Shown piece by piece: positions 26,745-35,726 of a stretch of DNA of 64,000 bases (positions are counted from its first letter, which is position 1; every line of letters begins with the position of its first letter). The DNA lies in contig FOLJ01000001.1 of NCBI GenBank assembly GCA_900112325.1, positions 124,001 through 188,000 on the forward strand, in the 5' to 3' direction. The translations under genes and the position numbers were made by a program. The notes under the pieces are model-generated. The model searched no databases, had not been told where the DNA came from, and worked only from the letters and a program-made list of their open reading frames with translations. Origin of the DNA: Micromonospora sediminimaris. Lineage in GTDB: Bacteria; Actinomycetota; Actinomycetes; Mycobacteriales; Micromonosporaceae.

Positions 26745-27074
26745 TCAGTACTGCTCGGGGCGGCGTTTGCGGCGCTCGTTGTAGTCGCGCATGCGTTGCG
26801 GGTAGCCCATCAGCGCCACGTCGTAGATCGGGATGCTCAACCGGTACGCGAACCGCCGCGCGCCGTCCGGCCCGTCGATCCGGCGTCGGGTCCACTCGCC
26901 GTCGTCGGCAATGAGGATCACCGTGGTCTCGGTGACTGTGGTACGCGGTTCGATGTACGCCTCGACGCCCTTACGGGTACGGACGAAGTTCTCAAGGTGC
27001 TCCAGATCGGCACGATTAGCCGTACGGTCAGGGTCAGCCGCGCGTGGTCGCTTGCTTCGCCGGAACAGTCCCAC
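26745..27074 (-). CDS. Conserved actinobacterial hypothetical protein
   Basis: 109 residues from GTG 27074 (MGLFRRSKRPRAADPDRTANRADLEHLENFVRTRKGVEAYIEP quoted in part: ADLEHLENFVRTRKGVEAYI). The middle predicts strands (TTVTETTVILIADDGEWTRR) and the C-terminus reads IPIYDVALMGYPQRMRDYN. GGGGAGA lies seven bases upstream of the GTG. Proteins of this type sit next to lpd in other actinobacteria as I recall, sometimes labelled oxidoreductase without basis. No catalytic motif is visible. Function unknown. Confidence 0.78.
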   Translation of the reverse strand: MGLFRRSKRPRAADPDRTANRADLEHLENFVRTRKGVEAYIEPRTTVTETTVILIADDGEWTRRRIDGPDGARRFAYRLSIPIYDVALMGYPQRMRDYNERRKRRPEQY

Positions 27075-27253
27075 CGAGCCGTCTCCCCAGTCGTGGCGTA
27101 TCGAAGGCAGAGCCAAGGGTACGTGGCGGCAACGTGTCGTTGGGCACCTCGGTACGCGGGTGCGACGCGGTGGTGACAAGATGGCCGAGGTGGGGTGTGT
27201 CCGTGTTACCCCGCCGTGACCCCCGATGCAGCGAAGCGACCTGGGAGTTGGAC

Positions 27254-28645
27254 GTGAGCGAGCCGAACGACGCAACCTTCGACATCGTCATCCTCGGAGG
27301 TGGTAGCGGCGGTTACGCGACCGCACTGCGTGCCGCCCAGTTGGGCCTTTCCGTGGCGCTGGTCGAGAAGGGCAAGCTCGGCGGCACCTGCCTGCACAAC
27401 GGCTGCATCCCGACCAAGGCGCTGCTGCACGCGGCCGAGATCGCCGACCAGACCCGCGAGTCGGAGCAGTTCGGTATCAAGGCCGAGCTGGTCGGCATCG
27501 ACATGGCGGGGGTCAACTCGTACAAGGACGGCGTGATCTCGCGGCTCTACAAGGGCCTGCAGGGGCTGGTCAACGGCAACAAGTCGATCACCTTCGTCGC
27601 GGGGTACGGCAAGCTTGTCGCGCCGAACGCGGTCGAGGTGGACGGCAAGCGGTACACCGGCCGCAACGTGGTGCTGGCCTCCGGGTCGTACGCCAAGAGC
27701 CTGCCGGGCCTGGAGGTCGACGGCGAGCGGGTCATCACCAGCGACCACGCCCTGACCCTGGACCGGGTCCCCGCCTCGGCGATCGTGCTCGGCGGCGGCG
27801 TGATCGGCGTCGAGTTCGCCAGCGTGTGGAAGTCCTTCGGAGTGGACGTGACGATCGTCGAGGCGCTGCCCCGGCTGGTCGCCGCCGAGGACGAGGAGTC
27901 GTCGAAGGCGCTGGAGCGGGCCTTCCGCAAGCGGAAGATCAACTTCAAGGTCGGCAAGCCGTTCGAGAAGGTCGAGAAGACCGACAACGGCGTGAAGGTG
28001 ACAATCGCCGGCGGCGACACCGTCGAGGCCGAGCTGCTGCTGGTCGCGGTCGGCCGGGGCCCGAACACCGCCGACCTCGGCTACGAGGAGCAGGGCGTGA
28101 AGATGGACCGGGGCTACGTGCTGACCGACGAGCGGCTGCGCACGAACGTGCCGAACGTCTACGCCGTGGGCGACATCGTGCCCGGTCTCCAGCTCGCCCA
28201 TCGCGGTTTCCAGCAGGGCATCTTCGTCGCCGAGGAGATCGCCGGCCAGAACCCGGCGGTGATCGACGAGGCGGGCATCCCCCGGGTCACCTACAGCGAC
28301 CCGGAGCTGGCGTCGGTCGGCCTCACCGAGGCGAAGGCCAAGGAGCAGTACGGCGCTGACAAGGTCAAGACCTACAACTACAACCTCGGCGGCAACGGCA
28401 AGAGCCAGATCCTCAAGACGGCCGGCTTCGTGAAGCTGGTGCGGGTCGAGGACGGTCCGGTGGTCGGCGTGCACATGGTCGGCGCGCGGGTCGGCGAGCT
28501 GGTCGGCGAGGCGCAGCTGATCTACAACTGGGAGGCGTACCCGGGCGAGGTGGCGCAGCTCGTGCACGCCCACCCGACGCAGAACGAGGCCTTGGGCGAG
28601 GCGCACCTGGCCCTCGCCGGCAAGCCGCTGCACGCGCACGCCTGA
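27254..28645 (+). CDS. lpdA: Dihydrolipoyl dehydrogenase
   Basis: FAD enzyme (E3), 463 residues, that reoxidises dihydrolipoyl groups with NAD. FAD site ILGGGSGGYATALRAAQLG; redox disulfide GGTCLHNGCIPTKALL (Cys46, Cys51); NAD site VLGGGVIGVEFASVW; second FAD segment NVYAVGDIVPG; catalytic His-Glu pair in HAHPTQNEALGEA near residue 440. GTG start with GGGAG six bases upstream; upstream in-frame codons have no similarity. The acyltransferase E2 gene follows by 72 bases, so they probably form one unit serving 2-oxoacid dehydrogenases. Confidence 0.96.
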   Translation: MSEPNDATFDIVILGGGSGGYATALRAAQLGLSVALVEKGKLGGTCLHNGCIPTKALLHAAEIADQTRESEQFGIKAELVGIDMAGVNSYKDGVISRLYKGLQGLVNGNKSITFVAGYGKLVAPNAVEVDGKRYTGRNVVLASGSYAKSLPGLEVDGERVITSDHALTLDRVPASAIVLGGGVIGVEFASVWKSFGVDVTIVEALPRLVAAEDEESSKALERAFRKRKINFKVGKPFEKVEKTDNGVKVTIAGGDTVEAELLLVAVGRGPNTADLGYEEQGVKMDRGYVLTDERLRTNVPNVYAVGDIVPGLQLAHRGFQQGIFVAEEIAGQNPAVIDEAGIPRVTYSDPELASVGLTEAKAKEQYGADKVKTYNYNLGGNGKSQILKTAGFVKLVRVEDGPVVGVHMVGARVGELVGEAQLIYNWEAYPGEVAQLVHAHPTQNEALGEAHLALAGKPLHAHA

Positions 28646-28717
28646 TCACGACGTACCCGCGGCGTCCGGCGACGGGCGACGCTCCCCCCACCAGGGAAAT
28701 GAAGGAGTCTGGAGAAC

Positions 28718-30529
28718 ATGCCGGTATCGGTCACCATGCCCCGGCTCGGCGAGAGCGTCACCGAGGGCACCGTCACGCGCTGGCTCAAGCAGGAGGGTGA
28801 CACCGTCGAGGTCGACGAGCCGCTGCTCGAGGTTTCCACCGACAAGGTCGACACCGAGATCCCGTCCCCGGCGGCCGGGGTGCTGACCCGGATCGTGGTG
28901 GGCGAGGACGAGACGGCCGAGGTCGGCAGCGAGCTGGCGGTGATCTCCGGCGAGGGCGAGTCGGCCGGCGGCGGAGCCGCCCCGAAGCAGCAGGAGGCCC
29001 CCGCCGAGCAGGCCGCCGAGGCTGCGGCGGAGCCGGAGGCCGAGGCGGAGCAGCCCGCCGTCGAGGAGCCGGCCGAGCAGCCGGCGCAGGCGGCCCCGGC
29101 GCCGTCGGGCGAGGGAACTCCGGTGCAGATGCCGGCACTGGGCGAGAGCGTGACCGAGGGTACGGTCACCCGCTGGCTCAAGCAGGTCGGCGAGACCGTC
29201 GAGGTCGACGAGCCGCTGCTGGAGGTCTCCACCGACAAGGTCGACACGGAGATTCCCTCGCCGGTCGCCGGTACCGTCCTGGAGATCAAGGTCGCCGAGG
29301 ACGAGACCGCAGAGGTCGGCGCGACCCTGGCCGTGGTTGGTGCCGCCGGTGCCGCGCCGGCCGAGGCGAAGCCGGAGCCGAAGCCCGCGGCGGAGGCGAA
29401 GCCCGAGCCGGAGCCCGAGGCGAAGCCGGAGCCGCAGGTCTCCGAGCCGACGCCCGGCATGTCGTACAACGAGCCGGCCGCCGAGGCCGAGACCGCGCAG
29501 GAGCCGGTCAAGGCCGAGCAGGCGGCGCAGCCGCCGGCCGCGGCCCCGCAGCGCGCGGCGGCGCCGTCCAACGGCGGCGAGCAGGCAGCCGGTTACGTGA
29601 CCCCGCTGGTACGCAAGCTGGCCAGCGAGCACAACGTGGACCTCGCCTCGGTCAATGGCACAGGTGTCGGCGGTCGGATCCGCAAGCAGGACGTGCTGGA
29701 AGCGGCTGAGAAGGCCAAGGCGGCCAAGGCTGCGCCGGCACCGGCGGCAGCACAGCCGGCGGCGGGTGCACCGGCGAAGCCGGCCGCCAAGCCGCAGCCG
29801 AGCGCCAAGCGGGGCACCACCGAGAAGCTGCCGCGCATTCGCGCTGCCATCGCCAAGCGGATGCTCTCGTCGCTGCACGAGATGGCGCAGCTCACCACGG
29901 TGGTCGAGGTGGACGTCACGAAGGTCGCCAAGCTGCGGGCGCAGGCCAAGGAGTCGTTCCAGCAGCGGCACGGTGTCAAGCTGTCGTTCCTGCCGTTCTT
30001 CGCTCTCGCGGCCATCGAGGCGCTTCAGGCGTACCCGATCGTCAACGCCAGCATGGACCTGGACGGCGGGACGATCACCTACCCGGACGCCGAGAACCTC
30101 GGCATCGCGGTGGACACCGAGCGGGGCCTGCTGGTGCCGGTCATCCACAACGCCGGTGACCTCAACCTGGGCGGTATCGCCAAGCGGGTCGCCGACCTGG
30201 CCGAGCGGACCCGGACCAACAAGATCAGCCCGGACGAGATCGCCGGTGCGACCTTCACGCTGACCAACACCGGCAGCCGGGGCGCTCTCTTCGACACCCC
30301 GATCGTGCCGTCGCCGCAGTCGGCGATGCTGGGTACGGGTGCCGTGGTCAAGCGTCCGGTAGTGGTGAACGACCCGGATCTGGGCGAGGTCATCGCGGTA
30401 CGCCAGATGGTCTACCTGGCCCTGTCCTACGATCACCGGCTGATCGACGGTGCCGACGCGGCCCGCTTCCTGACCGCGGTCAAGGAGCGCCTGGAGGCCG
30501 GCAACTTCGAAGCCGAACTGGGCCTGTAA
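28718..30529 (+). CDS. sucB: Dihydrolipoamide acyltransferase (E2) with two lipoyl domains
   Basis: 603 residues, E2 of a 2-oxoacid dehydrogenase complex. Two nearly identical lipoyl domains (about 2-76 and 135-207) carry the lipoylated lysines in [12 protein letters not shown] (Lys43 and Lys174). Flexible Ala/Pro/Glu/Lys-rich linkers separate them. The E1/E3-binding domain ([17 protein letters not shown]) is near 292-330, and the catalytic domain runs from about 370, ending with the active-site [16 protein letters not shown]. By similarity and position this is the DlaT protein of M. tuberculosis (Rv2215), so it may serve pyruvate rather than oxoglutarate dehydrogenase. Its lipoyl groups need LipB and LipA encoded further along. 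Confidence 0.94.
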   Translation: MPVSVTMPRLGESVTEGTVTRWLKQEGDTVEVDEPLLEVSTDKVDTEIPSPAAGVLTRIVVGEDETAEVGSELAVISGEGESAGGGAAPKQQEAPAEQAAEAAAEPEAEAEQPAVEEPAEQPAQAAPAPSGEGTPVQMPALGESVTEGTVTRWLKQVGETVEVDEPLLEVSTDKVDTEIPSPVAGTVLEIKVAEDETAEVGATLAVVGAAGAAPAEAKPEPKPAAEAKPEPEPEAKPEPQVSEPTPGMSYNEPAAEAETAQEPVKAEQAAQPPAAAPQRAAAPSNGGEQAAGYVTPLVRKLASEHNVDLASVNGTGVGGRIRKQDVLEAAEKAKAAKAAPAPAAAQPAAGAPAKPAAKPQPSAKRGTTEKLPRIRAAIAKRMLSSLHEMAQLTTVVEVDVTKVAKLRAQAKESFQQRHGVKLSFLPFFALAAIEALQAYPIVNASMDLDGGTITYPDAENLGIAVDTERGLLVPVIHNAGDLNLGGIAKRVADLAERTRTNKISPDEIAGATFTLTNTGSRGALFDTPIVPSPQSAMLGTGAVVKRPVVVNDPDLGEVIAVRQMVYLALSYDHRLIDGADAARFLTAVKERLEAGNFEAELGL

Positions 30530-30540
30530 CCCCAGCGCAC

Positions 30541-30581
30541 CAGCAGGGCGCCCCGGTCTTCCGGACCGGGGCGCCCTGCTG
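30541..30581 (+). terminator. Strong hairpin after the E2 gene
   Basis: Perfect 18-bp stem CAGCAGGGCGCCCCGGTC with a five-base loop, starting 12 bases after the stop codon. Confidence 0.85.
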
Positions 30582-30622
30582 TCTGCCCCTGCCTACCCGC
30601 ACCCCGACCCCGCCCGCCCCCT

Positions 30623-30643
30623 GTTGATCAGGAGGTTAGCGGC
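30623..30643. repeat. Half copy of the palindromic element at the SDR stop codon
   Basis: GTTGATCAGGAGGTTAGCGG matches the left arm of the copy at 37699 with few differences, but no right arm follows. The TGA stop of the SDR gene (30628-30630, minus strand) lies inside its TTGATCA, and the last residues PLTS are encoded by it. Confidence 0.65.
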
Positions 30644-31581
30644 GTTGTTGATTGGGTGCTGAGGTTCCAGAGGCGGTGGGCGGATTCGGGGTCGAGGGCG
30701 TAGTCGGCCACGCCGGTGCGCGTGCCGGGCTGGTGGGGGCCGGCCTGTTGGCAGTCCTCGAAGTAGCGGCCGCCGACCCCGTCGAGCAGCGGTGAGGTGG
30801 CCACCAGGACCGAGGTGGCGGCCCCCTGCTCCGGGGTCTTCCAGGATGGCGTGGCCGGCCCGCTCTGGGCGCGCATCCGAGCCAGGTCGTCCTCGGTCAC
30901 GTAGCGCTGGAGGTTGGTACGGATCGCGCCGGGGTGCAGCGCGTTGACCAGGATGCCGTCGTCGGCCCAGCGCCTGCTCGCCTCGACCGCGAAGAGGATG
31001 TTGGCGGTCTTGGACTGCCCGTACGCGGCCCACGGCTCGTAGACCCGGCGCTCGAAGTTGATGTCGTCGAAGACGACAGGTGAGCGCAGATGCGCCGCCG
31101 AACTGACCGAGACGATCCGGGCGCCCTGCGCGGCGGCGAGGGCCGGGTGCAGCCCGGTGGCGAGCGCGAAGTGCCCCAGGTGGTTGGTGGCGAACTGCAT
31201 CTCCCAGCCCTGCGGGGTACGCATCTCCGGCGAGGCCATCATGCCGGCGTTGTTGACCAGGATGTGCAGCGGGCCGTCCCAGTTCGCCACGAAGGCGGCC
31301 ACCGAGGCCGGGTCGGCCAGGTCGAGCGGGGCCACGGTGACCCGGTCATTGCCGGTCGTACCGATGATTTCCGCTGCCGCCCGGTCGCCCTGCTCGGGCT
31401 TGCGGACGGCGAGGGTGACGTCGGCTCCGGCGGACGCGAGCGCCCGGGCGGTCTCCACGCCGATGCCCGACCCGCCGCCGGTGACGACGACCCGGCGCCC
31501 GGTGAGGTCGATGCCGGCGACGACCTCCAGCGCGGTGGACGCCGCGGTGAACGGGGTGCTGACAGGTGTGCCGATGGTCAT
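30628..31581 (-). CDS. Short-chain dehydrogenase/reductase
   Basis: 317 residues. Rossmann NAD(P) motif TGGGSGIGVETARAL, the structural NNAG (VNNAGMMA), catalytic Ser in VSVSSAAHLRS and the Tyr-Lys pair in YGQSKTANI. The sequence resembles the retinol-dehydrogenase/WWOX-like branch (HLGHFALATGL, SSAAHLRS). Substrate unknown. Start at ATG 31581 with AAGGATGG upstream; a 51-residue extension in frame lacks similarity. It is divergent from a TetR gene, with two palindromes between. Its last codons are made from a half palindromic element. Confidence 0.9.
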   Translation of the reverse strand: MTIGTPVSTPFTAASTALEVVAGIDLTGRRVVVTGGGSGIGVETARALASAGADVTLAVRKPEQGDRAAAEIIGTTGNDRVTVAPLDLADPASVAAFVANWDGPLHILVNNAGMMASPEMRTPQGWEMQFATNHLGHFALATGLHPALAAAQGARIVSVSSAAHLRSPVVFDDINFERRVYEPWAAYGQSKTANILFAVEASRRWADDGILVNALHPGAIRTNLQRYVTEDDLARMRAQSGPATPSWKTPEQGAATSVLVATSPLLDGVGGRYFEDCQQAGPHQPGTRTGVADYALDPESAHRLWNLSTQSTTPLTS

Positions 31582-31635
31582 GATCCATCCTTGTCTCAGA
31601 TGTGCGGCGGGTCGGTCCGCCGCTACGATGAGAAG

Positions 31636-31679
31636 CGGAGGCTCCTCCGTTACCGCCAGGCTAACCGGAGGTTCCTCCG
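31636..31679. promoter_or_regulatory. Paired palindromic operators between SDR and TetR genes
   Basis: CGGAGGCTCCTCCG (31636-31649) and CGGAGGTTCCTCCG (31666-31679), identical arms, centres 30 bp apart (about three helix turns, same face). Likely binding sites of the adjacent TetR. Confidence 0.82.
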
Positions 31680-31718
31680 TTTGCCAACCGGTCGGAGGCC
31701 GACTGTCAGGAGGAGTAC

Positions 31719-32297
31719 GTGCCGGAGCAGCCATCCCGACCGTTGCGCGCCGACGCGCTGCGCAACCGCCAGCGGTTGCTGGAGGCGGCCGTCCGGGCGT
31801 TTTCCCGGTCCGGGGCGGAGGTAACCCTGGAGCAGATAGCCCGCGACGCCGGAGTCGGAATCGGCACGCTCTACCGGCACTTCCCCACCCGCGAGGCGTT
31901 GGTCGAGGCCGCCTACCGCAACGAGTTGGAGCGCCTCTGCGACTCCGCCGCCGAGCTGCTCGACCGGCTGCCTCCGGAGGCGGCGACCCGGGCCTGGATG
32001 GACCACTTCATCGACTACCTCGCCACCAAGCGGGAAATGGCCGACGCGCTGCGCCTGGTGATCGCTGCCGGCACCAACCCGTTCGCGCAGAGCCGGGACC
32101 GGCTGCTCTCAGCCCTGACCCGACTGCTGGCGGCGGGCGCGGCAGCCGGCACCATCAGGTCGGACGTGGAACCCGGTGACGTCCTCGCCGGGCTCAGCGG
32201 AGTGTCGCTCGCCGCCGGCGGCCGGGAACAGCGCGACCAGGCCCGACGCCTGCTCGACCTGTTGATGGACGGCCTGCGGTACCGCCGGCCTGACTGA
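31719..32297 (+). CDS. TetR-family transcriptional regulator
   Basis: 192 residues. HTH region RNRQRLLEAAVRAFSRSGAEVTLEQIARDAGVGIGTLYRHFPTREALV (about 15-62) is canonical; the C-terminus (WMDHFIDYLATKREMADALRL) matches the TetR C-terminal type often paired with SDR genes. GTG start with AGGAGG five bases upstream. Divergent from the SDR gene across two CGGAGG palindromes, so repression of that gene and itself is likely. Confidence 0.92.
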   Translation: MPEQPSRPLRADALRNRQRLLEAAVRAFSRSGAEVTLEQIARDAGVGIGTLYRHFPTREALVEAAYRNELERLCDSAAELLDRLPPEAATRAWMDHFIDYLATKREMADALRLVIAAGTNPFAQSRDRLLSALTRLLAAGAAAGTIRSDVEPGDVLAGLSGVSLAAGGREQRDQARRLLDLLMDGLRYRRPD

Positions 32298-32342
32298 TCG
32301 GAAACGGGCGTACGCCCAGGTCGGCGCTGCCAGACTCAGCCC

Positions 32343-33665
32343 GTGGGCGACATGGGCTGGCGAGGGCGGCTCGGGCCGGCCGTCGGCGTCGCACCCGGCG
32401 CCCGGGTCGACAAGTTCGAGATCTTCTTCGACCTGGTCTTCGTCTTCTCGTTCTTCATCATCACCCGCGCCACCGCCGCCAACATCAACGGTCGCCAACT
32501 GCTGCACGCCGCCCTCGTGCTGGCCGTGCTCTGGTGGTGCTGGGTGGTGCACACGGTGGTCGCCACCCGGATCCGCATCGGCGAGGGTTTCGTGCCGGTG
32601 CTGATGGTCGTCGGGATGGCCGCGCTCTTCTGCTTCGCCCTCGCCCTGCCGCAGGCGTTCATGGACCACAAGGACGAAGCGGGTCCGGTCGTGGTCGCGG
32701 TCAGCTACGTGGTCATCCGGGCCATCCACCTGATCCTGTTCCTGCACGTCGTACGGAACGATCCGACCGAACGCCGGCAACTGCTCCGATACGCCCCCGA
32801 ACTGGCGCTGAGCACCATGCTGCTGCTCGTCGCGGCACTGCTACCCACCCACATCCCCGATGCCGGGACGGCCGCCCTCGTCCGCGACGCGCTCTGGGTG
32901 AGCGTGGTGCTGCTCCAGTACGGCACCGGGCTGCTGGCCCGCACCTGGGGCTGGCAGGTGACCTCGGCGGAGCACTGGACCGAGCGGTACGACCTGATCC
33001 TGATCATCGCGCTCGGCGAGTCGGTGATCTCCGTCGGCGTCGGCAGCAACCTGCTCGGCCAGGCACCGACCTGGCCCGGGGTGACCGCCGCCGTCTTCGG
33101 GATCTTCTTCACCGCCGCCCTCTGGTGGGTGCACTACGACCTGATCGGCCCGGCCGCCCGGATCGCCCTGCACGCCAGCCTGGGTCGCGCCCGGGTGCTG
33201 ATGGCCCGAGACGCCTACGCGTACCTCTACCTGCCGATGATCGCCGGGATCATCCTGTTCGCCCTCGGTGCCGAGGGCATCGTGCACGACGTCGCCGAGC
33301 CCGGCGTGCCGGTGACCGAGCCGGCCCACGGGCCGGACGTGCCGATGCTGTTCGGTGGGGTGTTCCTCTACCTGCTCGGGAACATGGCGTTCCAGCTACG
33401 CACCCTGCACACGCTGACCTGGACCCGGGTCGGCACCCTGGTCGTGCTGCTCGTCGCGATCCCGGTCGCCATGCCGATGCCCGGGCTGGCCGCTCTCGGG
33501 CTGCTCACCGCGATCTGCGTCGGCCTGGTCTTCGCCGAGGTGGTGCTGATGTCCGAGGCCCGGCACACGCTGCGTGCGGTGGTCTTCGAGGAACGCACCG
33601 CTCACGAGACCAACGAGGCCGCCTACCGCGCCCGCTGGCACGGCCAACCCCCCGGCACGACCTAA
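32343..33665 (+). CDS. Low temperature requirement protein A (LtrA) family membrane protein
   Basis: 440 residues with about eleven hydrophobic segments. The N-terminal signature VDKFEIFFDLVFVFSFFIITR and the central EHWTERYDLILIIALGESVI are diagnostic of the LtrA family. The role is unclear: the Listeria founder mutant grew poorly in the cold, but no mechanism is established. GTG 32343 is used as the start; CAGACT six bases upstream may be a weak -10 of the leaderless type. It ends 53 bases before the antitoxin remnant. Confidence 0.88.
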   Translation: MGDMGWRGRLGPAVGVAPGARVDKFEIFFDLVFVFSFFIITRATAANINGRQLLHAALVLAVLWWCWVVHTVVATRIRIGEGFVPVLMVVGMAALFCFALALPQAFMDHKDEAGPVVVAVSYVVIRAIHLILFLHVVRNDPTERRQLLRYAPELALSTMLLLVAALLPTHIPDAGTAALVRDALWVSVVLLQYGTGLLARTWGWQVTSAEHWTERYDLILIIALGESVISVGVGSNLLGQAPTWPGVTAAVFGIFFTAALWWVHYDLIGPAARIALHASLGRARVLMARDAYAYLYLPMIAGIILFALGAEGIVHDVAEPGVPVTEPAHGPDVPMLFGGVFLYLLGNMAFQLRTLHTLTWTRVGTLVVLLVAIPVAMPMPGLAALGLLTAICVGLVFAEVVLMSEARHTLRAVVFEERTAHETNEAAYRARWHGQPPGTT

Positions 33666-33680
33666 CGCGAAAGAAGCAGG

Positions 33681-33700
33681 TTGTAGCACTTTGTAGCACC
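33681..33700 (+). promoter_or_regulatory. Direct repeat TTGTAGCACY in front of the antitoxin gene
   Basis: TTGTAGCACT followed at once by TTGTAGCACC, 18 bases before ATG 33719. Phd-type antitoxins usually bind repeats at their own promoter, so this may be the operator. Confidence 0.5.
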
Positions 33701-33718
33701 CTCACCCAGCATGGGACC

Positions 33719-34156
33719 ATGGCGAAGCACGCGCACAGGGAGATCACCCAGCGAGAGTTGCGCAACGAGTCCGGGTCGATCATGCGCGGCGTGGAGCGGG
33801 GTGATTCCTTCATCATCACGCGCAACGGCACGCCGATCGGCAAGTTGATCCCGCTCCGGCAACGCACCGAGGCCACGTTCGACCCACTGCCCTTCGACGC
33901 CGAGGCGGCAGGCGCCTTCGGCCTGATCACTGGCGCGGTCCCGGCCACCGGCCGCACCACCCGTCGTACCTGGCGCTTGGCGGCCACCATGCCGCCGCCC
34001 GCATCCTCGTCACTGCCGACCAGATCGCCCCCGCCGAAACCCGAGCGCGCCCCCATCGCCCGCGCTGCACTCGCCGCCGTTTTGCACGCCGGCCCTACCC
34101 CCGCCGACCTCACCCGCCTCGCCACCACCATCGGCCTGACCTTGGTCAGTACGTAA
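33719..34156 (+). pseudogene. Phd/YefM-type antitoxin fused to a toxin-like remnant
   Basis: 145-residue open frame. Residues 1-50 are a good Phd/YefM antitoxin N-terminus (ITQRELRNESGSIMRGVERGDSFIITRNGTPIGKL, quoted in part: ITQRELRNESGSIMRG). The next stretch, FDPLPFDAEAAGAFGLITGAV, reads like the middle of a PIN-domain VapC toxin (the usual LPFDAEAARAFG segment), but the toxin start and acidic residues are missing and the remainder (TWRLAATMPPPASSS) is degenerate. This looks like an internal deletion that joined antitoxin and toxin, followed by decay. It could still make a DNA-binding antitoxin. Confidence 0.6.
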
Positions 34157-34255
34157 CGTCCACGCCCGCTGGAGCTGCTGGCAGTCCCCGGCCGACGATT
34201 GACGATCAGCACCGACCCTGCCGGAGGTGGCTCGGATGCAACCGCTGGCCAGCGA

Positions 34256-35095
34256 TCACGAATCACCGGCCTCCAGCAGGGCCTGGGCGGTGAGCCAACG
34301 GTGCAGCGTCATGGCCAGTCGTACGGGCTGGTCGAGCTGGACCAGGTGGCCTGCATCCTCGATCAGCTTGAGCTGGGCGCCCGGGACGAGGTCGGCCAGT
34401 CGGTGGGCACGGTCGACCGGGATCCAGGTGTCGTCCGTACCCCACACCACCAGGACCGGCAGGTCCAGACGGGGGTAAAGGTCCTGGATCTCGTCGGTGT
34501 AGCGCTGGTCCGCCTGGGCGATCTGCCGGTAGAAAGCGGCCTGCCCGGTCGCATCGAGCCACGGAGACACGAGTGCCTGCATCTGGTCGGGTGTGAGACC
34601 CCGGTGGCTGGCTCCGGCGATGTAGGCCCGAAGCGCTCCTTCGTGGACGGCGGGCGGCATGGCGCTGAAAACGTCGACGTTCTCGCGTACCAGCCGGAAG
34701 AAATCCGAGCCCCAGGGAGCCAGCGCCACCACGTCGACCAGCGCCAGCGACGCGAACGAACAGCCGTGCAGGAGACGAGCCCGCAACGCGACGGCCCCGC
34801 CGTAGTCGTGCGCCACGACATGTGGGGACGGCAACTCCCAGTACGAGAGGAGGTCGGCCAGCAACTCACCCTGGACGTCGAGCGACACCCGGTGCTCTGG
34901 CAGCTTCGAGGAGAGCCCGTAACCGGGCATGTCCCACAGGTGGACCGTGAGCTGGTCGCTCAGGGCCTCGGCGTAGGGGCCCCACAACTGCGACGACCAC
35001 GGCGTCCCGTGGCAGAACACGACGGCGGGCCCGGAACCCGTCCGACCCCATCGGACCGTACGTCCGCGCCACTCGAACTCTTCCGTCAGATCCAT
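34256..35095 (-). CDS. Alpha/beta hydrolase with an Asp nucleophile
   Basis: 279 residues. The oxyanion motif is HGTPWSS (near 29), and the nucleophile elbow reads VVAHDYGGAVALR, placing Asp97 where lipases have Ser. That arrangement is typical of haloalkane dehalogenases and epoxide hydrolases. The acid is probably in WGTDDTWIP and the base His in EDAGHLVQLD. A cap domain of about 100 residues lies between. Start at ATG 35095 (MDLTEEFEWRG). The exact substrate is unknown. The gene is divergent from a small leaderless gene. Confidence 0.85.
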   Translation of the reverse strand: MDLTEEFEWRGRTVRWGRTGSGPAVVFCHGTPWSSQLWGPYAEALSDQLTVHLWDMPGYGLSSKLPEHRVSLDVQGELLADLLSYWELPSPHVVAHDYGGAVALRARLLHGCSFASLALVDVVALAPWGSDFFRLVRENVDVFSAMPPAVHEGALRAYIAGASHRGLTPDQMQALVSPWLDATGQAAFYRQIAQADQRYTDEIQDLYPRLDLPVLVVWGTDDTWIPVDRAHRLADLVPGAQLKLIEDAGHLVQLDQPVRLAMTLHRWLTAQALLEAGDS

Positions 35096-35143
35096 CCGGC
35101 CAAGGTTGCCAGACGGCCATCGGTGCGAGCAGCTTCGGCTGGC

Positions 35144-35149
35144 TAAGCT
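35144..35149 (+). promoter_or_regulatory. Leaderless-type -10 hexamer
   Basis: TAAGCT ends six bases before GTG 35156. Confidence 0.55.
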
Positions 35150-35155
35150 GCGCCG

Positions 35156-35500
35156 GTGAGCGGAGGACGCGAGCAGACGGTCGAAGAAGCGCTCGACGAG
35201 TTGCGGAGCGAGTTCGGGGCCGATGACGGCTCCTTCCTGCTGCAACTACGCATCGACCTGACATGGGATCGCGCTGCCTTCGCCCGCCTGGCGGCGGCGA
35301 TGCGCGTCGTCTGTGAGCGGTACGACCGCCGCGAGGCGCCCGACCGGTGGCTGGTGGAGGGCTTTCGCTCGATCCCGAGCTGGGTTGCCGGGCATACCGC
35401 GCACCCCAGCTTCCCCCGGCCAGAACCCGAGAGCTACTACGTCGCGAGCCTCGACCGGCTGCGGGACCTGGCCGCCTGCTTCCTCCACGGCATCAAATGA
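35156..35500 (+). CDS. Small hypothetical protein
   Basis: 114 residues, soluble, acidic N-terminal half (VEEALDELRSEFGADDGSFL) and an aromatic C-terminal half ending ESYYVASLDRLRDLAACFLHG. I do not recognise the family. The helix-rich pattern and the conserved-looking WDRAAFARLAAAMRVVCERYD suggest a real protein, as do its codon bias and the TAAGCT hexamer six bases before the GTG. No operon partner: the next gene starts 226 bases on. Confidence 0.65.
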   Translation: MSGGREQTVEEALDELRSEFGADDGSFLLQLRIDLTWDRAAFARLAAAMRVVCERYDRREAPDRWLVEGFRSIPSWVAGHTAHPSFPRPEPESYYVASLDRLRDLAACFLHGIK

Positions 35501-35705
35501 TGCCGGCCACGACGTCGGCAGCTGTCATCCTGCCCGACGGCACCGGCCGACCGGCTCCGATAGCGTGCACGGCGACCGGTCGACCGGCTGGGACTGTTCA
35601 GCCGGTCGCTGGTCGGCCCGGACCGCGAGGCCGCCACCGAGGCACCTGACCTCCGTACGCGCCACCGCCACACCCGCGCAGGGCGCGCTTGACTTCGAGT
35701 GCGCT

Positions 35706-35722
35706 CCAAGCGCGACGCTTGG
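35706..35722 (+). promoter_or_regulatory. Palindrome just before an aldo/keto reductase start
   Basis: CCAAGCG-CGA-CGCTTGG, perfect 7-bp arms, ending four bases before ATG 35727. It could be an operator or an mRNA hairpin covering the initiation site. Confidence 0.5.
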
Positions 35723-35726
35723 CGGC

